A stretch of 40,000 nucleotides of DNA from Neocallimastix lanati (nom. inval.) (lineage: Eukaryota > Neocallimastigomycota > Neocallimastigomycetes > Neocallimastigales > Neocallimastigaceae). The stretch spans positions 1 through 40,000 of the forward strand of contig JACVTC010000097.1 of the NCBI GenBank assembly GCA_016946835.1, written 5' to 3'. Positions 21,210-31,204 of this stretch are shown here, piece after piece. The position numbers were made by a program, and so were the translations under genes. The notes beneath the pieces are model-generated. The model was given only the letters and a program-made list of their open reading frames with translations, did no database searches and was not told the DNA's origin. Each line of letters begins with the position of its first letter. Position 1 is the stretch's first letter.

Positions 21210-22490
21210 TTATTATTATTATTTTAATTCCAAATAAGTATAAAACTATATTACTATTTTAAAAAAAATATTAATTAATTTGCTTTTTTTTTTTTTTTTT
21301 TTCTTTTTTTTTTATAGAATTAATATAATTAAAGTCAAAACTGTTTATTGACATACGATTTCTTTATATTTTTTTTTTTTTATGAATTATTATAAATAAA
21401 AATAATAATAATGAATAACAAATAATAAATAGAAATAGAAATAATGAATATTAAATACTAATAATAATAAAAATAATAATAATAATTATAAATAATAGAT
21501 AAAAGTAATAATTATTAAAAATAATAAATAATAATAATTAATGATAATAATAAATAATAATAAAAAAAATCTAGAAATAAAAAATTATAATAAAAAAATC
21601 TTTAGATATAAAAAAAATAAAATAAAAAAAATAAGAACATTAAATAGAAACAAAACATAGAATAATGATAAAAAGAATAATATAACTATTGATTATATTT
21701 GATGATAGACTTTTTTTTTTATTTATTATTTTATATTTTTTTTATTTATTTTTTTATATAATATTTTATTAATTTTATTATATATATATATATATTTTAT
21801 TAGTTTTTTTTTTTTTTTTAATTTTTATTATATAATTATATCAACAGATTACATTATTATTATTATTATTATTATATGATATACAACTCAAAAGTTCGAT
21901 GTACTTTTGTTGGGATTTATTTATTAAATTTATTAGTTTATTATTTATTTATTTATTTAATTTTATTTAAAACTACATATATTTAAAAAGACTATTTAAC
22001 AGCTTTCTTATACTTTTAATTTCAAACTAACTTAACATTACTAAACATAATATAACTTTTAATCTTAACTTTTACTCAACAACACTTCTCTTAATTCAGA
22101 GAAATGCTTTATTTTTATGTTATTTAGTTATAATTAACTATTTAATTAATTGTTCTTGTGATCAGAATAAACTATTAATAATTATTATTTAAGGAAATAT
22201 TTAATAACTATATAAATATAAATATAAAATAATAAGAATATAATTAAAACATTGATTTATGCTATAAATTTATTATTAATTATAAATATAATTAATATAT
22301 AGAAATCAAGCCACATATTGAAATTGTTGTAAAATCATTATATTTAAATTTGATTTATGACATTAATTTATGTTTGAATAATAAAAACTATTTTATATTA
22401 ATTAAAGTTTGAATATTTCATTTTATATCATATATCTATTTTAATTTTATTTCTATTTTTATTTGATAATTAAAATAATTAATAAAGAAT
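20226..22490. other. Long gene-free spacer with simple repeats and an inverted repeat
   Basis: No gene supportable. Contents: AAC/AAT trinucleotide mixture at 20905-20970; inverted repeat with arms 21023-21040 / 21105-21122 and inner arms 21056-21068 / 21092-21104; (TTTA)n at 21181-21210; AAT-rich tracts at 21400-21560; (TTA)n at 21855-21878; moderately complex but non-coding sequence at 21970-22200. From 22430 the C-containing pyrimidine tract and upstream block of ankyrin copy 4 begin. Confidence 0.5.
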
Positions 22491-22494
22491 TTTT

Positions 22495-22584
22495 AGGTCC
22501 AAGAATAATTTTGATTTTAATTATTTTAATTCCAAAAATATAGCCAATCAAATTAATAAGTTTATTGGAATAATAATATATATA
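22495..22584 (+). promoter_or_regulatory. Upstream block with facing CCAAT boxes before ankyrin copy 4
   Basis: Best preserved example of the shared block: AGGTCCAAGAATAATTTTGA, AATTCCAAAAATATAGCCAA (CCAAT at 22544), AATTAATAAG, TTTATTGGAATAAT (ATTGG at 22564). Forward and reverse CCAAT boxes are 20 bp apart start to start. Distance to the ATG at 22943 is about 375 bp, part of it a 40-nt T-run. A promoter role is inferred from repetition and position. Confidence 0.45.
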
Positions 22585-22712
22585 TTGTAGATTGATTTGG
22601 AATTAATATAAAATTAAAATAAATATAATATTAAATAATTTAAATAATGCTAAATGCTAATTTAATATAAAAAAGAATAAAAATAAAAAAAAAAATTATT
22701 AATAAGATAAAT

Positions 22713-22752
<40 letters not shown>

Positions 22753-22942
22753 TTATTTATTTATTTTGTTTTATATTAAAAAACCTGTAATTAATAAAAA
22801 ATTATATAAAAATTTATAAAACATTTAGCTTAATTGTTTTTTTTTTTTATTTTATAAAATTCTAGTGTTTATTATTAAATTTAAATATAAATTAAAAAAA
22901 ATAGGTTCTTCGCAAAATAAAAAAAAAAAAAAAAAGAGAAAA

Positions 22943-23997
22943 ATGGCTTCTTCAAAAAATAAAAATAATAGGAATAGTGATGTCAAAGAATCAAATAACA
23001 ACTTTAAAATTGAATTGTTTATAAAGGATTTAGATAATGGAGATTTAGCAATATTTAAAACTTCAATAAATAATATCAATAAAGATAATTCAGAAAAAAT
23101 TGATATTCCATTGGAGATCTATAAAAATGGCTTTCTTAACTCCTAAAAGATTAGATTTTATAATAAAAAAATTGTAGTAATATTCTATATATATCTTCTT
23201 CATTACAAAAGACATTAATGAAAAATAATGAAATTCAGTTATTAAATTTTTATTTTTGATAACTTTAGATTTTTTACGATAATGATCTCATTAAAACTTT
23301 ACTTTTATTAACAAAACATTTTATATAAAGTTTTCAGGATTATTTTGTGGACGTATGCCAAGATGGAAAAAAAAAGTAAATATAATTAAATATTTCATTG
23401 AACATGGAGCTGATATAAATAAAAAAAAAAAAAAAAAAGGAGATCTGGGGATACACCATTAGGTTATTTAATGTCGAAAAGGAAATGAAAAAAGTAGTAA
23501 AATGTTTAATTGAACATGGAGCCGGTGTAAATAAAGCAAATGATAGTAATGAAACAGCATTGTATTGTGCATGTGAAAAAGGAAATAAAAATAGAGTAAA
23601 ATATATTTAATTGAACATAGTTACCAATATAAAAAAAATAGATATACACCGTTATTCTCCTTTATTGATGGCATGCGAAAAATGGAAATGAAAATATAGT
23701 AAAATGTTTAATTGAAAATGGAGCGGATATTAATAAAAAAAAATAGATGGGATAAAACACCCCTATGTATTGCATGTGAGAAAAGAAATGAAAAAATAAT
23801 AAAATATTTAGTTGAACAAGGAACGGATGTTAATAAAGGAAATAATAGGGCTGAAACACCTTTTCATGATGCATGTAATAATGAAAACGAAGATTTAATA
23901 AAGTATTTAGTTGAACATGGAGCAGATATTAATAAAGAAAATATCAATAATGAAATACCGCTATTTATTGCATGTGAGAGAGGAATTGAAAAAATAA

Positions 23998-24032
<35 letters not shown>

Positions 24033-24330
24033 AAAGAAAGTAAAGAGAATGAAACACCTCTTCTTGCTGTATGTAGGAATGGAAACGAAAATATAATAAA
24101 GTATTTAGTTGAACATGGGGCAGATATATATAAAGTAATTGATATACTTAATTGTCCTATAAAAAGATACGTTCCACGTAGAAGATTAAGTAAAAAGAAA
24201 GGGTATATTAAAAAAATTATTAGTTGAACTTAAAGATAATATTAATGACAATAAAAATATAAGAGAAAACTAGTTACCTATAAAGATTTAAAATCACTAA
24301 AAAAAAACAAAAACAAATGAAAAAAAATAA
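22943..24330 (+). pseudogene. Ankyrin-repeat protein gene, copy 4
   Basis: ATG at 22943 opens MASSKNKNNRNSDVKESNNN and reads through the family N-terminus as far as EIYKNGFLNS, where one inserted A (CTTAACTCC for CTTACTCC, about 23140) ends the frame. 23150-23720 carries many more frameshifts, and part of the N-terminal region after FYDND is deleted. From 23712 to 24227 an open frame covers the last four of about eight repeats (TPLCIACEKRNEKIIKYLVE type) and the KVIDILNCPIKRYVPRRRLS tail; a further extra A near 24212 truncates the end. The 3' half is closely similar to copy 3 but lacks one repeat of 99 bp. The upstream frame before 22943 is open only through an A-run, so the ATG at 22943 is preferred. 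Confidence 0.85.
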
Positions 24331-24629
24331 ATAAAAAAAGTAAAATATAAATATTAAAATATTATAATAATAATTATAATATTAATAACAATTTTAATAC
24401 ATTATAATAAAAATGATATAATATCAAATAATAAAATAAAAATTTGATTAAAAAGAAAAAATACTAAAAGTTATATAATAATATATAATTTATGAAAGAT
24501 ATTAATTATGGAAATATGGAAATATTTATTAATTTAATCAATGAAATATATAAAAATAAATCAGAAAATAGAAATATTATTGTTTTTTAGAAATATATAT
24601 AAAAAAAATATATATATTTTATTTCTTTT
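24331..24629. other. 3' flank of ankyrin copy 4
   Basis: Duplicate of the flank after copy 3, AT-only, no gene. Confidence 0.5.
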
Positions 24630-24835
24630 AATAGATAAAAATTTTTTAATAGAAAATTGTAAATAATTCACAATACATATCTTATTTTTTATTAAACAAT
24701 TAATAAAAAAATGATAAAACTAAAATATTGAACATTATTTATAATAATTTTAAATTTTATGATAATAATTTTAATAAAATGATTTTTTTTTTCAATATAA
24801 ATCAATTTTTGGTAACCAAAATTGACAAATATCAC
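24630..24835 (+). pseudogene. Relic of ankyrin-family N-terminal region downstream of copy 4
   Basis: Counterpart of 18320-18540: AATAGAAAATTGTAAATAAT, ATATTGAACATTATTTATAA and AAATTTTATGATAATAATTT match the IENC, QLL-IIF and KFYDNDF parts of the family. The frame is lost. Confidence 0.6.
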
Positions 24836-25573
24836 TATATATATATATATTCAAAAAATCGTAATATTATAAAGTTTTATAATTATATATAGACATAAAA
24901 AAATTATAATAAATCATTTTTTCATATTTTATATTGATAAAGTATTCAGATTCGGTATCTCTTATTGGGATAGTTTAATTATTTATTAATTTATTTATTT
25001 ATTTTATAATTTTTAATATATTTAATTAAATACTAAATTTTTATAAATTTATATTTAAATATTTTTAAATTACTTTTATAAAAATATTTATCTGATTATA
25101 GCAATAACAATTACTATTACAATTGAGATTGCATTGAATTATATTACAAAGAATAAATATAAAGAAAAAGTATTCTTAATATAATACTCTTTAATTATAC
25201 ATTATTTTAAAGTAATAAGAATTAATTATTTTATTCAAATGTTATAATAAGTAAAATATAAATAATAAAATATTTATAACAAATGAAAATATAAAAATAT
25301 AATAAAAATATAATATTAATATAATAAAAATATAATAAAATAAAATAATTAAAATATAATAAAATAATTTCAATAAATTAATGAGGCTAATTTTTTTTTT
25401 TTTTTAAATGATTTTATTTATACTTTTATACTTTTTTTTTTTTTAATTTTTTATTAAATAAAGGAGTAAATAAAAAATAAAAAATTATTAATAGTAAGAA
25501 AATTAATAAATGATATTTTATTAAAGAAAAAGAAAAAGAGACTAAAGCCCAAGAAATTTCTTTTTTTTTTTTT

Positions 25574-25613
<40 letters not shown>

Positions 25614-25696
25614 TATGATGAATTATATTATTTTTATTATTATTATTAATATTATTAATTTTTTATTATTATTAAAAGTTTTTATTATTTTTATTA
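24836..25696. other. Spacer downstream of the nuclease gene
   Basis: AT-rich, no gene. Contains T-runs (25392, 25431, 25560-25579) and an (AT)n tract of about 15 units at 25580-25610, just beyond the stop codon of the minus-strand nuclease gene. No tRNA, ankyrin or transposon similarity seen. Confidence 0.5.
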
Positions 25697-27148
25697 TTAA
25701 TCGTTCAATTTTTGTTTTTTGTTTATTTCATTTTCATTTAATTCATTTTCATTTGATTCTCTATTATCTTTAATCATTTGCCTCAATTTTTTTAATTCTT
25801 CATTCATTTTTTTTACATCTTCCTCTAAATTTTTTATAGTTGCTTTGTTTTGTTTTTCATCTTCCTCTAATTTTTTTATAGTTGCTTTGTTTTGTTTTTC
25901 ATCTTCATTCTTTTTTTTTACATCTTCCTCTAATTTTTTTATAGTTGCTTTGTTTTGTTTTTCATCTTCCTCTAATTTTTTTATAGTTGCATCATTATTT
26001 TTCTTAACTTCTCTTAAATATAGAAGTTCATAATCATTTTCTATTAAATTGACAAATCTAGCATAATTTTCTTCATCCATATTTTCTTCTTTACATATTT
26101 CAATTGCTTCTTTAATTTCTGGTATTTTTATAAATTTATTTTCTAATTCTGGTGTTAAATTGTACTCTATTGATGCTTCCCATTTTTTGTTTATTTTATT
26201 ATATTCATATTTATAATCGATAATTTTAAAAAATGCTGCCCATAAGTTTTTATTATTTTTTTCGTCAAAATTATTAATATTGAACTTTTTTAGTTCAATG
26301 AAATACATTTTAATTCCAGGAATGACAATTTCTTTATTTGTAGAGCTCATAAATTGTATACAATTGAAGAAATTATTTGTATCATCGCTTTTATTTTTTT
26401 CATTATTAACAAAGCTTTCACTATTTTTAATATTTTCACTATTGTTCTCTTTATTGTTTTTTCCATTTCTATTAAATTTATTTTGTTTAAATATGTTATT
26501 ATATAAAATATTAACTGAATAGACTCTTTCATTATCAGTATATTGGTCTCCTCTTTTATATAAATTATGGAAAGCCGTCGTTGCATTATATAAACATCGA
26601 TTTAAAAAGTTTTTATCTCTATACACTTGCATTTCAACAATTATTTTTTCTTTATAAGTGACATTTTCTTCTTTTTCAATATATGGGTTATTATTATTAC
26701 TATTTTCTTTGTTATTATCATTATTATCATTTTTATTATTAAGAATTTTTTTCCTTACTTTTTTAGTTTTTTTCTTATTAATTTCAATATTAATATCTAC
26801 AATTGGTCTTTTTTCTTTTTTTATATATTGATTTTCGTTTTTTAATTCAGCATTTTTAAAAATTAGTTTATCTGAATCTCCTATTTCAATATCAATAATA
26901 TCTCTTAAAAATTGCTTGGTAATATTCTCATGTTTATAATTACCAAAAATTGATTTAAATATATCATCACACTTTGAATCAGAAATTTTCTCAGTTTTCT
27001 CTTCAATGAAATATTTAATATTTTCATTATTATTATCATCACTTTCAAAAATTTCAGTACTTGTGTCAGAATCATATAAATATTCATTATCACTATGATT
27101 ATATTCATTATTTTCATTTCTTATATCGTTATCGTTATCCAATTCCAT
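25697..27148 (-). CDS. Rpn/PDDEXK_2-type PD-(D/E)XK nuclease (transposase-like) with coiled-coil tail
   Basis: A single uninterrupted frame of 483 residues, the only long intact gene in the window. Residues 1-60 are acidic and Asn-rich. From about 60 (DDIFKSIFGNYKHENITKQF) the sequence follows the PDDEXK_2 / Rpn family: an N-terminal FKxIFG segment, a candidate catalytic aspartate in RPIVDINIEI (D118), and the E-x-Q motif in IIVEMQVYRDKNFLNRCLY (E172, Q174). A helix then reads TAFHNLYKRGDQY, followed by YSVNILYNNIF and, after an Asn/Lys-rich insert, MYFIELKKFN. The EXQ form is common in this family. Residues 125-134 are basic (KKTKKVRKK). Residues 385-465 form a coiled coil built from repeated KQNKATIKKLEED units. 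Family knowledge: such nucleases are mobile bacterial proteins, widespread by transfer; nuclease activity here is inferred. No intron, no signal peptide. The ATG at 27148 follows a non-coding AT leader. Confidence 0.82.
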   Translation of the reverse strand: MELDNDNDIRNENNEYNHSDNEYLYDSDTSTEIFESDDNNNENIKYFIEEKTEKISDSKCDDIFKSIFGNYKHENITKQFLRDIIDIEIGDSDKLIFKNAELKNENQYIKKEKRPIVDINIEINKKKTKKVRKKILNNKNDNNDNNKENSNNNNPYIEKEENVTYKEKIIVEMQVYRDKNFLNRCLYNATTAFHNLYKRGDQYTDNERVYSVNILYNNIFKQNKFNRNGKNNKENNSENIKNSESFVNNEKNKSDDTNNFFNCIQFMSSTNKEIVIPGIKMYFIELKKFNINNFDEKNNKNLWAAFFKIIDYKYEYNKINKKWEASIEYNLTPELENKFIKIPEIKEAIEICKEENMDEENYARFVNLIENDYELLYLREVKKNNDATIKKLEEDEKQNKATIKKLEEDVKKKNEDEKQNKATIKKLEEDEKQNKATIKNLEEDVKKMNEELKKLRQMIKDNRESNENELNENEINKKQKLND

Positions 27149-27366
27149 ATTTATTTTTAATTAATTGTTATATTTTAAATTTAACAATATAATTTTAAAA
27201 ACTAATTATTTTTATTAGCTTATTATAAACAATCTATAATAAATTGTGATATTATTTAAAATAAATTAAGTAATTATTTCATATTTGATTTTTGATTTTT
27301 TAATTTTAAATTTTTTATTTTTTTTTTTTTTTTTTTTTTTTCATTCAACTTAATTATTTACTTATT

Positions 27367-27430
<64 letters not shown>

Positions 27431-27754
27431 ATTTTTTCTTTTTTAATTAAATATTTTATTAAATTTAATTTTTTATTCACCTTAAAATTATTAATACCTT
27501 AATTAATTTGTATCAATGACTTTTTTTATACAAAACATAAAACATGGGTATCTAGAAAAGTTTAATTTTTTTTTTTTTAACTTATAAAAATTTAAATATA
27601 AAAAAGAAAAGCATTAAAAAATAAAATTATTATTAATCATAAAAAGTTATTAAAACTATAAATGTAAAAATGTTTTACACTTTAAAATTACTCTTATAAA
27701 AATAAAATTTAAAAAAAAAAAAATTTTTATAAAATTTTTTATATTAAAATTAAA
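27149..27754. other. Upstream region of the nuclease gene
   Basis: AT-rich. Contains T-runs of more than 20 (27320-27341 and about 27390-27429) on both sides of an (AT)n tract at 27370-27391. It probably includes the minus-strand promoter, but no specific element is recognisable. Confidence 0.5.
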
Positions 27755-28327
27755 CTAATATTTAGTAATTGAACCTTTTCTTGATTTATTATTTTCTTTA
27801 TCATCAATTTCATTTATCAACTCTACTCTTTTGATACCAGATTATAAATTACTAATATAAAATTTTATTAATAAATAACTAGTAATATTATCTATTGAAA
27901 AAGTGATACTTTTAACCAATTTATCATTATCATTAATTGGTGGTATTTCATTATAAGAAAAAAAAAGGAAATGGTAAAATATCGGAAAATTATACCGGAA
28001 ACATCAAATATATGAATAGATAGCCCTTTTTAAACTTACAATTTAAATATATACTATTTATAATAAAGTTAATTAGTACTTTTTATCTTATCTTGATTTT
28101 AAGTTGTATGCATTAAATACATTAATTAGGTTTAAATAATGTAAAAACAACGGTAGCATTGTTCAATTAATGGTTATATAATCATCAAATTTAAAGAAAT
28201 CTATTAAATTAAGTAATAAGGCTTGCTCTTCATTATTTGGGCTATTATAAAAAATATTTGTTTCATAATTATATAAACAATTATTAATCCATTTTAACCA
28301 TAGAACATTTATTCCATATTTTAATGT
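27755..28327 (-). pseudogene. Remnant of an unidentified protein gene
   Basis: Two reading segments on the minus strand have coding-like composition. 28163-28327 reads VLWLKWINNCLYNYETNIFY and later LIDFFKFDDYITIN before a stop; the sequence after the stop continues plausibly as MLPLFLHYLNLINVF. 27755-27955 reads EIPPINDNDKLVKSITFSID, then, after one in-frame stop, SGIKRVELINEIDDKENN and ends SITKY. They look like successive parts of one gene with stops and frameshifts. I do not recognise the family. The next relic on the same strand (a LINE endonuclease) lies upstream, but nothing shows they were one element. Confidence 0.45.
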
Positions 28328-28549
28328 TTACAAAAATTTTATATATATGGTGTACTTCTTTTTATTACTTTATAATTACTTTAGTATTAAATAAATAAAA
28401 ATTTGTAATATTTATTAAAAATATTTTTTAACTTGCAGGATAAATATCTTTTATACTATAAAATCAAAATTTTAATTTTTAATATGAAGTATTATATATA
28501 GGTGTACCATCCATTATCATCTTTTATATTCAATTTATTTGTATTTATT

Positions 28550-29100
28550 TTGAGTTTTTCCATTTTTTATAAGATACTTTACCTGAGCCATCGCACATTT
28601 CGCCTAAAGAGTAGAAATGTTAAGTCTCTTAGAAGCCCAATAAAGGGATTGTAAAACAATTCCCATTAGAAAATCCTTCATTCCAGTATAATCCTAAAAT
28701 AACTAGTGTCGGTATACTTCTCGTTCTTTCTTTGCTAGATTCAAGTAGTTGGGCATAATATGAAACTTATCCCAATTACTATAGCAGAAAATAACAATTC
28801 GTTTATAAGGGATAGGAATATGAGGATTCCTAAGAAATTCCTTTATGGAATAAAATATTTCACTAATTTTATTATTCAAATCTCTGTGTGATAGGTTTCA
28901 ATTCTAAATCATTTGAAAACGGGCATATCTAAGTAAGTAGGTATAGAAAAATAATTTTAGGTAACTCTTGTCCTGAAAGATAAGAAAGTAGGATCTTTAT
29001 TATTAAGAAATTTGGAAACTTCCCCTCCTACCACTAAACTTGCACATTTATATTGATACCCAAATTTATTTCATTGCTTCTAGTTCCATTTACTAGCTAA

Positions 29101-29131
<31 letters not shown>

Positions 29132-29452
29132 CCTCTTCAACTTGAAGTATTTTGATTCATTTTTTTTTTTTTTTTTGGAAATATTTTATAGTTTGGAAGT
29201 GTTATTTTTTTTTTTTTGCATGGATATCTTATCATCCTTAATACCAACACCTTTTTCCTGAAGACAAAGGAATAACGGTTTAAAAATCATTTTAAAGTAC
29301 TCAATACCATTTCTTTTCACAATATTCCATCCATTAGTATTCCAACTAAGACAGAAAAAAAAAAAAAAAAACTTTCCTGTGTTAGAATGTGAAATTAGAT
29401 TTTGAGAATTAAGATTTGGAATATTGAGAGTATTAAGGTACATGATTGTCAT
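28550..29452 (-). pseudogene. Non-LTR (LINE-type) retrotransposon endonuclease remnant
   Basis: The 5' part (29186-29452) carries CLSWNTNGWN followed by KRNGIEYFKMIFKPLFLCLQE. This is the start of an APE-type endonuclease/exonuclease/phosphatase domain, with the catalytic asparagine in SWNTNG and the glutamate in LQE. Downstream, after T-run interruptions, 28703-28897 reads NNKISEIFYSIKEFLRNPHI and later KRIVIFCYSNWDKFHIMPNY. This aligns in position with the VxxGDFN motif of the domain but has CYSN for GDFN, so the catalytic aspartate is gone. A further piece near 28620-28700 reads WNEGFSNGNCFTIP. No reverse transcriptase follows. The remnant has several stops and homopolymer interruptions and is dead. 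The element name is unknown. Confidence 0.65.
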
Positions 29453-30257
29453 TTATAACATTTACTTGAAATGTAATTTGCAACTTCTTTATCAGTTAAA
29501 TTTGAATTTATAATGCAATGGACAAATATTATTATAATTCATCACTTGATCTAATAAATTTCCATTTTTATTTAGAATCCTAAGGTTTCTTCCACAGGGT
29601 GACTTAAAACGGTTGAAACAGTAACTAAAGTAACTAAAGTAACTAAAGTAGTCAATAACTTTGAAAATCTCTTTTTTTTTTTTTTTTTTATTTTCTTTTT
29701 TGTTTTTACAAATTTATATTTATTATTATTGAGAAAATTTTTATTTATTTATTATTTTTTTATATTAGTAACAATTATAAATTTTTATTTTATTTTTTTT
29801 TATTTATCGTTTGATCTTTTAATAATAGCTTTTTTTCTCTCTTTTATATTTTTTTTTTTTTAATTTTGTTTTAAATAATGGAATTAAATTATTAGATATA
29901 AAAATTAATACCTGAAAAAAAAAAAAAAAATAAATATATATATATAAATTATCAAAATTAATAATTGGAAAAATATTCTGTTATAAATTGAATTTTTTTT
30001 GATTATATAAATAGATGTGGTTGCCTGTTAATAAGAATTCAAATCATATGGTTTGGTCATAGCTATTGTTGTTGAAATTAAAGTAACTACCTCTAATTTT
30101 GTTACAGGAATAAAAAATTTGTAAAAGTGAAGGTGAAGGTGAACAATTATTTCAAAAAATAATTTCCTGAATTATGTTCAAAGAAAAGGATAGTACTATA
30201 GAAAGTATAATTCTATTTCATGAAGTATCTAAAATATTACTTATTGAGAAATAAACA

Positions 30258-30313
<56 letters not shown>

Positions 30314-30976
30314 ACTTAAATTGAAATAATTCTTTATTTCGTTCTTCACTTGTATATTGGATTAATAAAATTGCGTACAATGCAATATTAAAAGTATATA
30401 TAACATTATTAAAGAAAATTTTAAAAAAATGAAAAGCAAAAGTGAAACAAGAAATGATCAATATAAATGATAAACTTCTCTTTCAAAATTATTTTGAAAA
30501 AGTACTTGTGGACTTTTAAAAAAAAATTATCAATATATGTTTTATTAAAGTTTAATTGTCCTAAGATATAAGAGAATGGGACTTGATTTTGATTCAATAT
30601 ATTTTTTATTACTCCAATATTACCTTCCATAATAAATAGGTAGATTTCACTTTATAATTGTTGGATTAGGTTCATTGTTTTTAGAAGAAATAAAAAAAAA
30701 TTTATTCAGGATAATATAAAAATTTTTCAGTAATAACAAATTCTATATTAGTATAAATTTTATATATAAATACTATAAAAGCATAAATTAATAATATAAA
30801 AATATATAAATTATAAAAATATATATATTTTTACAATATTAATATTTTTATATTATTAATTTATAAATATTTTAAAAATACAGTGTATAAATCAATTGAT
30901 AAAAAATTATAATACATTATATTTGAAATTTTAAAATAAAAGTTTAAAAACTGAATTTATAATAAAAATAAAAAAA

Positions 30977-31019
<43 letters not shown>

Positions 31020-31040
31020 AAATTAAATTAAATTAAATTA
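29453..31040. other. Gene-poor stretch with coding-like scraps
   Basis: No gene can be named. 29460-29620 has moderate complexity; minus frames read SNLTDKEVANYISSKCYK and NLRILNKNGNLLDQVMNY and may belong to the retrotransposon upstream of its endonuclease. A 10-bp unit AGTAACTAAA is repeated at 29619-29649. Near 30175-30251 a plus frame reads MFKEKDSTIESIILFHEVSK. A minus frame of 69 codons at 30421-30630 starts MEGNIGVIKNILNQNQVPFS, family unknown. An A-run of about 50 lies at 30259-30308 and another at 30976-31017. Confidence 0.4.
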
Positions 31041-31093
31041 AATTAAAAACTTAATTAAAATTTTAATTAAAAATTTTAATTAAGTTTTTAATT
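31041..31093. repeat. 22-bp perfect inverted repeat next to the CBM18 exon
   Basis: Arms at 31041-31062 and 31072-31093 with a 9-nt loop, preceded by a run of AAATT units (31016-31044). The right arm runs into the chitin-binding reading frame. Confidence 0.85.
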
Positions 31094-31204
31094 TATATTT
31101 GTAAAAATAATAAATGTTGCAGTAAATATGGCTACTGTGGTACTGGTAGTAAATACTGCGATACTGATTGTAAACCAAATTATGGAAAATGTTTAAAATT
31201 TTAA
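31067..31204 (+). pseudogene. Chitin-binding type-1 (CBM18, hevein-like) exon or fragment
   Basis: The frame ending at TAA 31202 reads CKNNKCCSKYGYCGTG and then SKYCDTDCKPNYGKC. This is the second half of a hevein-type chitin-binding domain: the CCSKYGYCG core, with aromatic residues that stack on sugar, and the last four spaced cysteines. The first cysteine loop (normally C-GKG-GxCxxGxC) is missing apart from one upstream Cys. No ATG or signal peptide lies in frame, so it is a 3' exon (a possible AG acceptor is at 31083-31084) or a broken gene. The domain is typical of fungal surface or secreted chitin-binding proteins. GC is locally higher than the flanks. Confidence 0.7.

Noticed and set aside
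25719-26845. Plus-strand frames opposite the nuclease gene
   Set aside because: Phe/Ser/Leu-rich antisense translations of the Lys/Glu coiled coil and Asn-rich stretches.
30258-30630. Two overlapping minus-strand frames, possibly a membrane protein
   Set aside because: Hydrophobic Phe runs come from the long A-run; the 30421-30630 frame has some complexity but no recognisable family, so it is only mentioned in the spacer entry.
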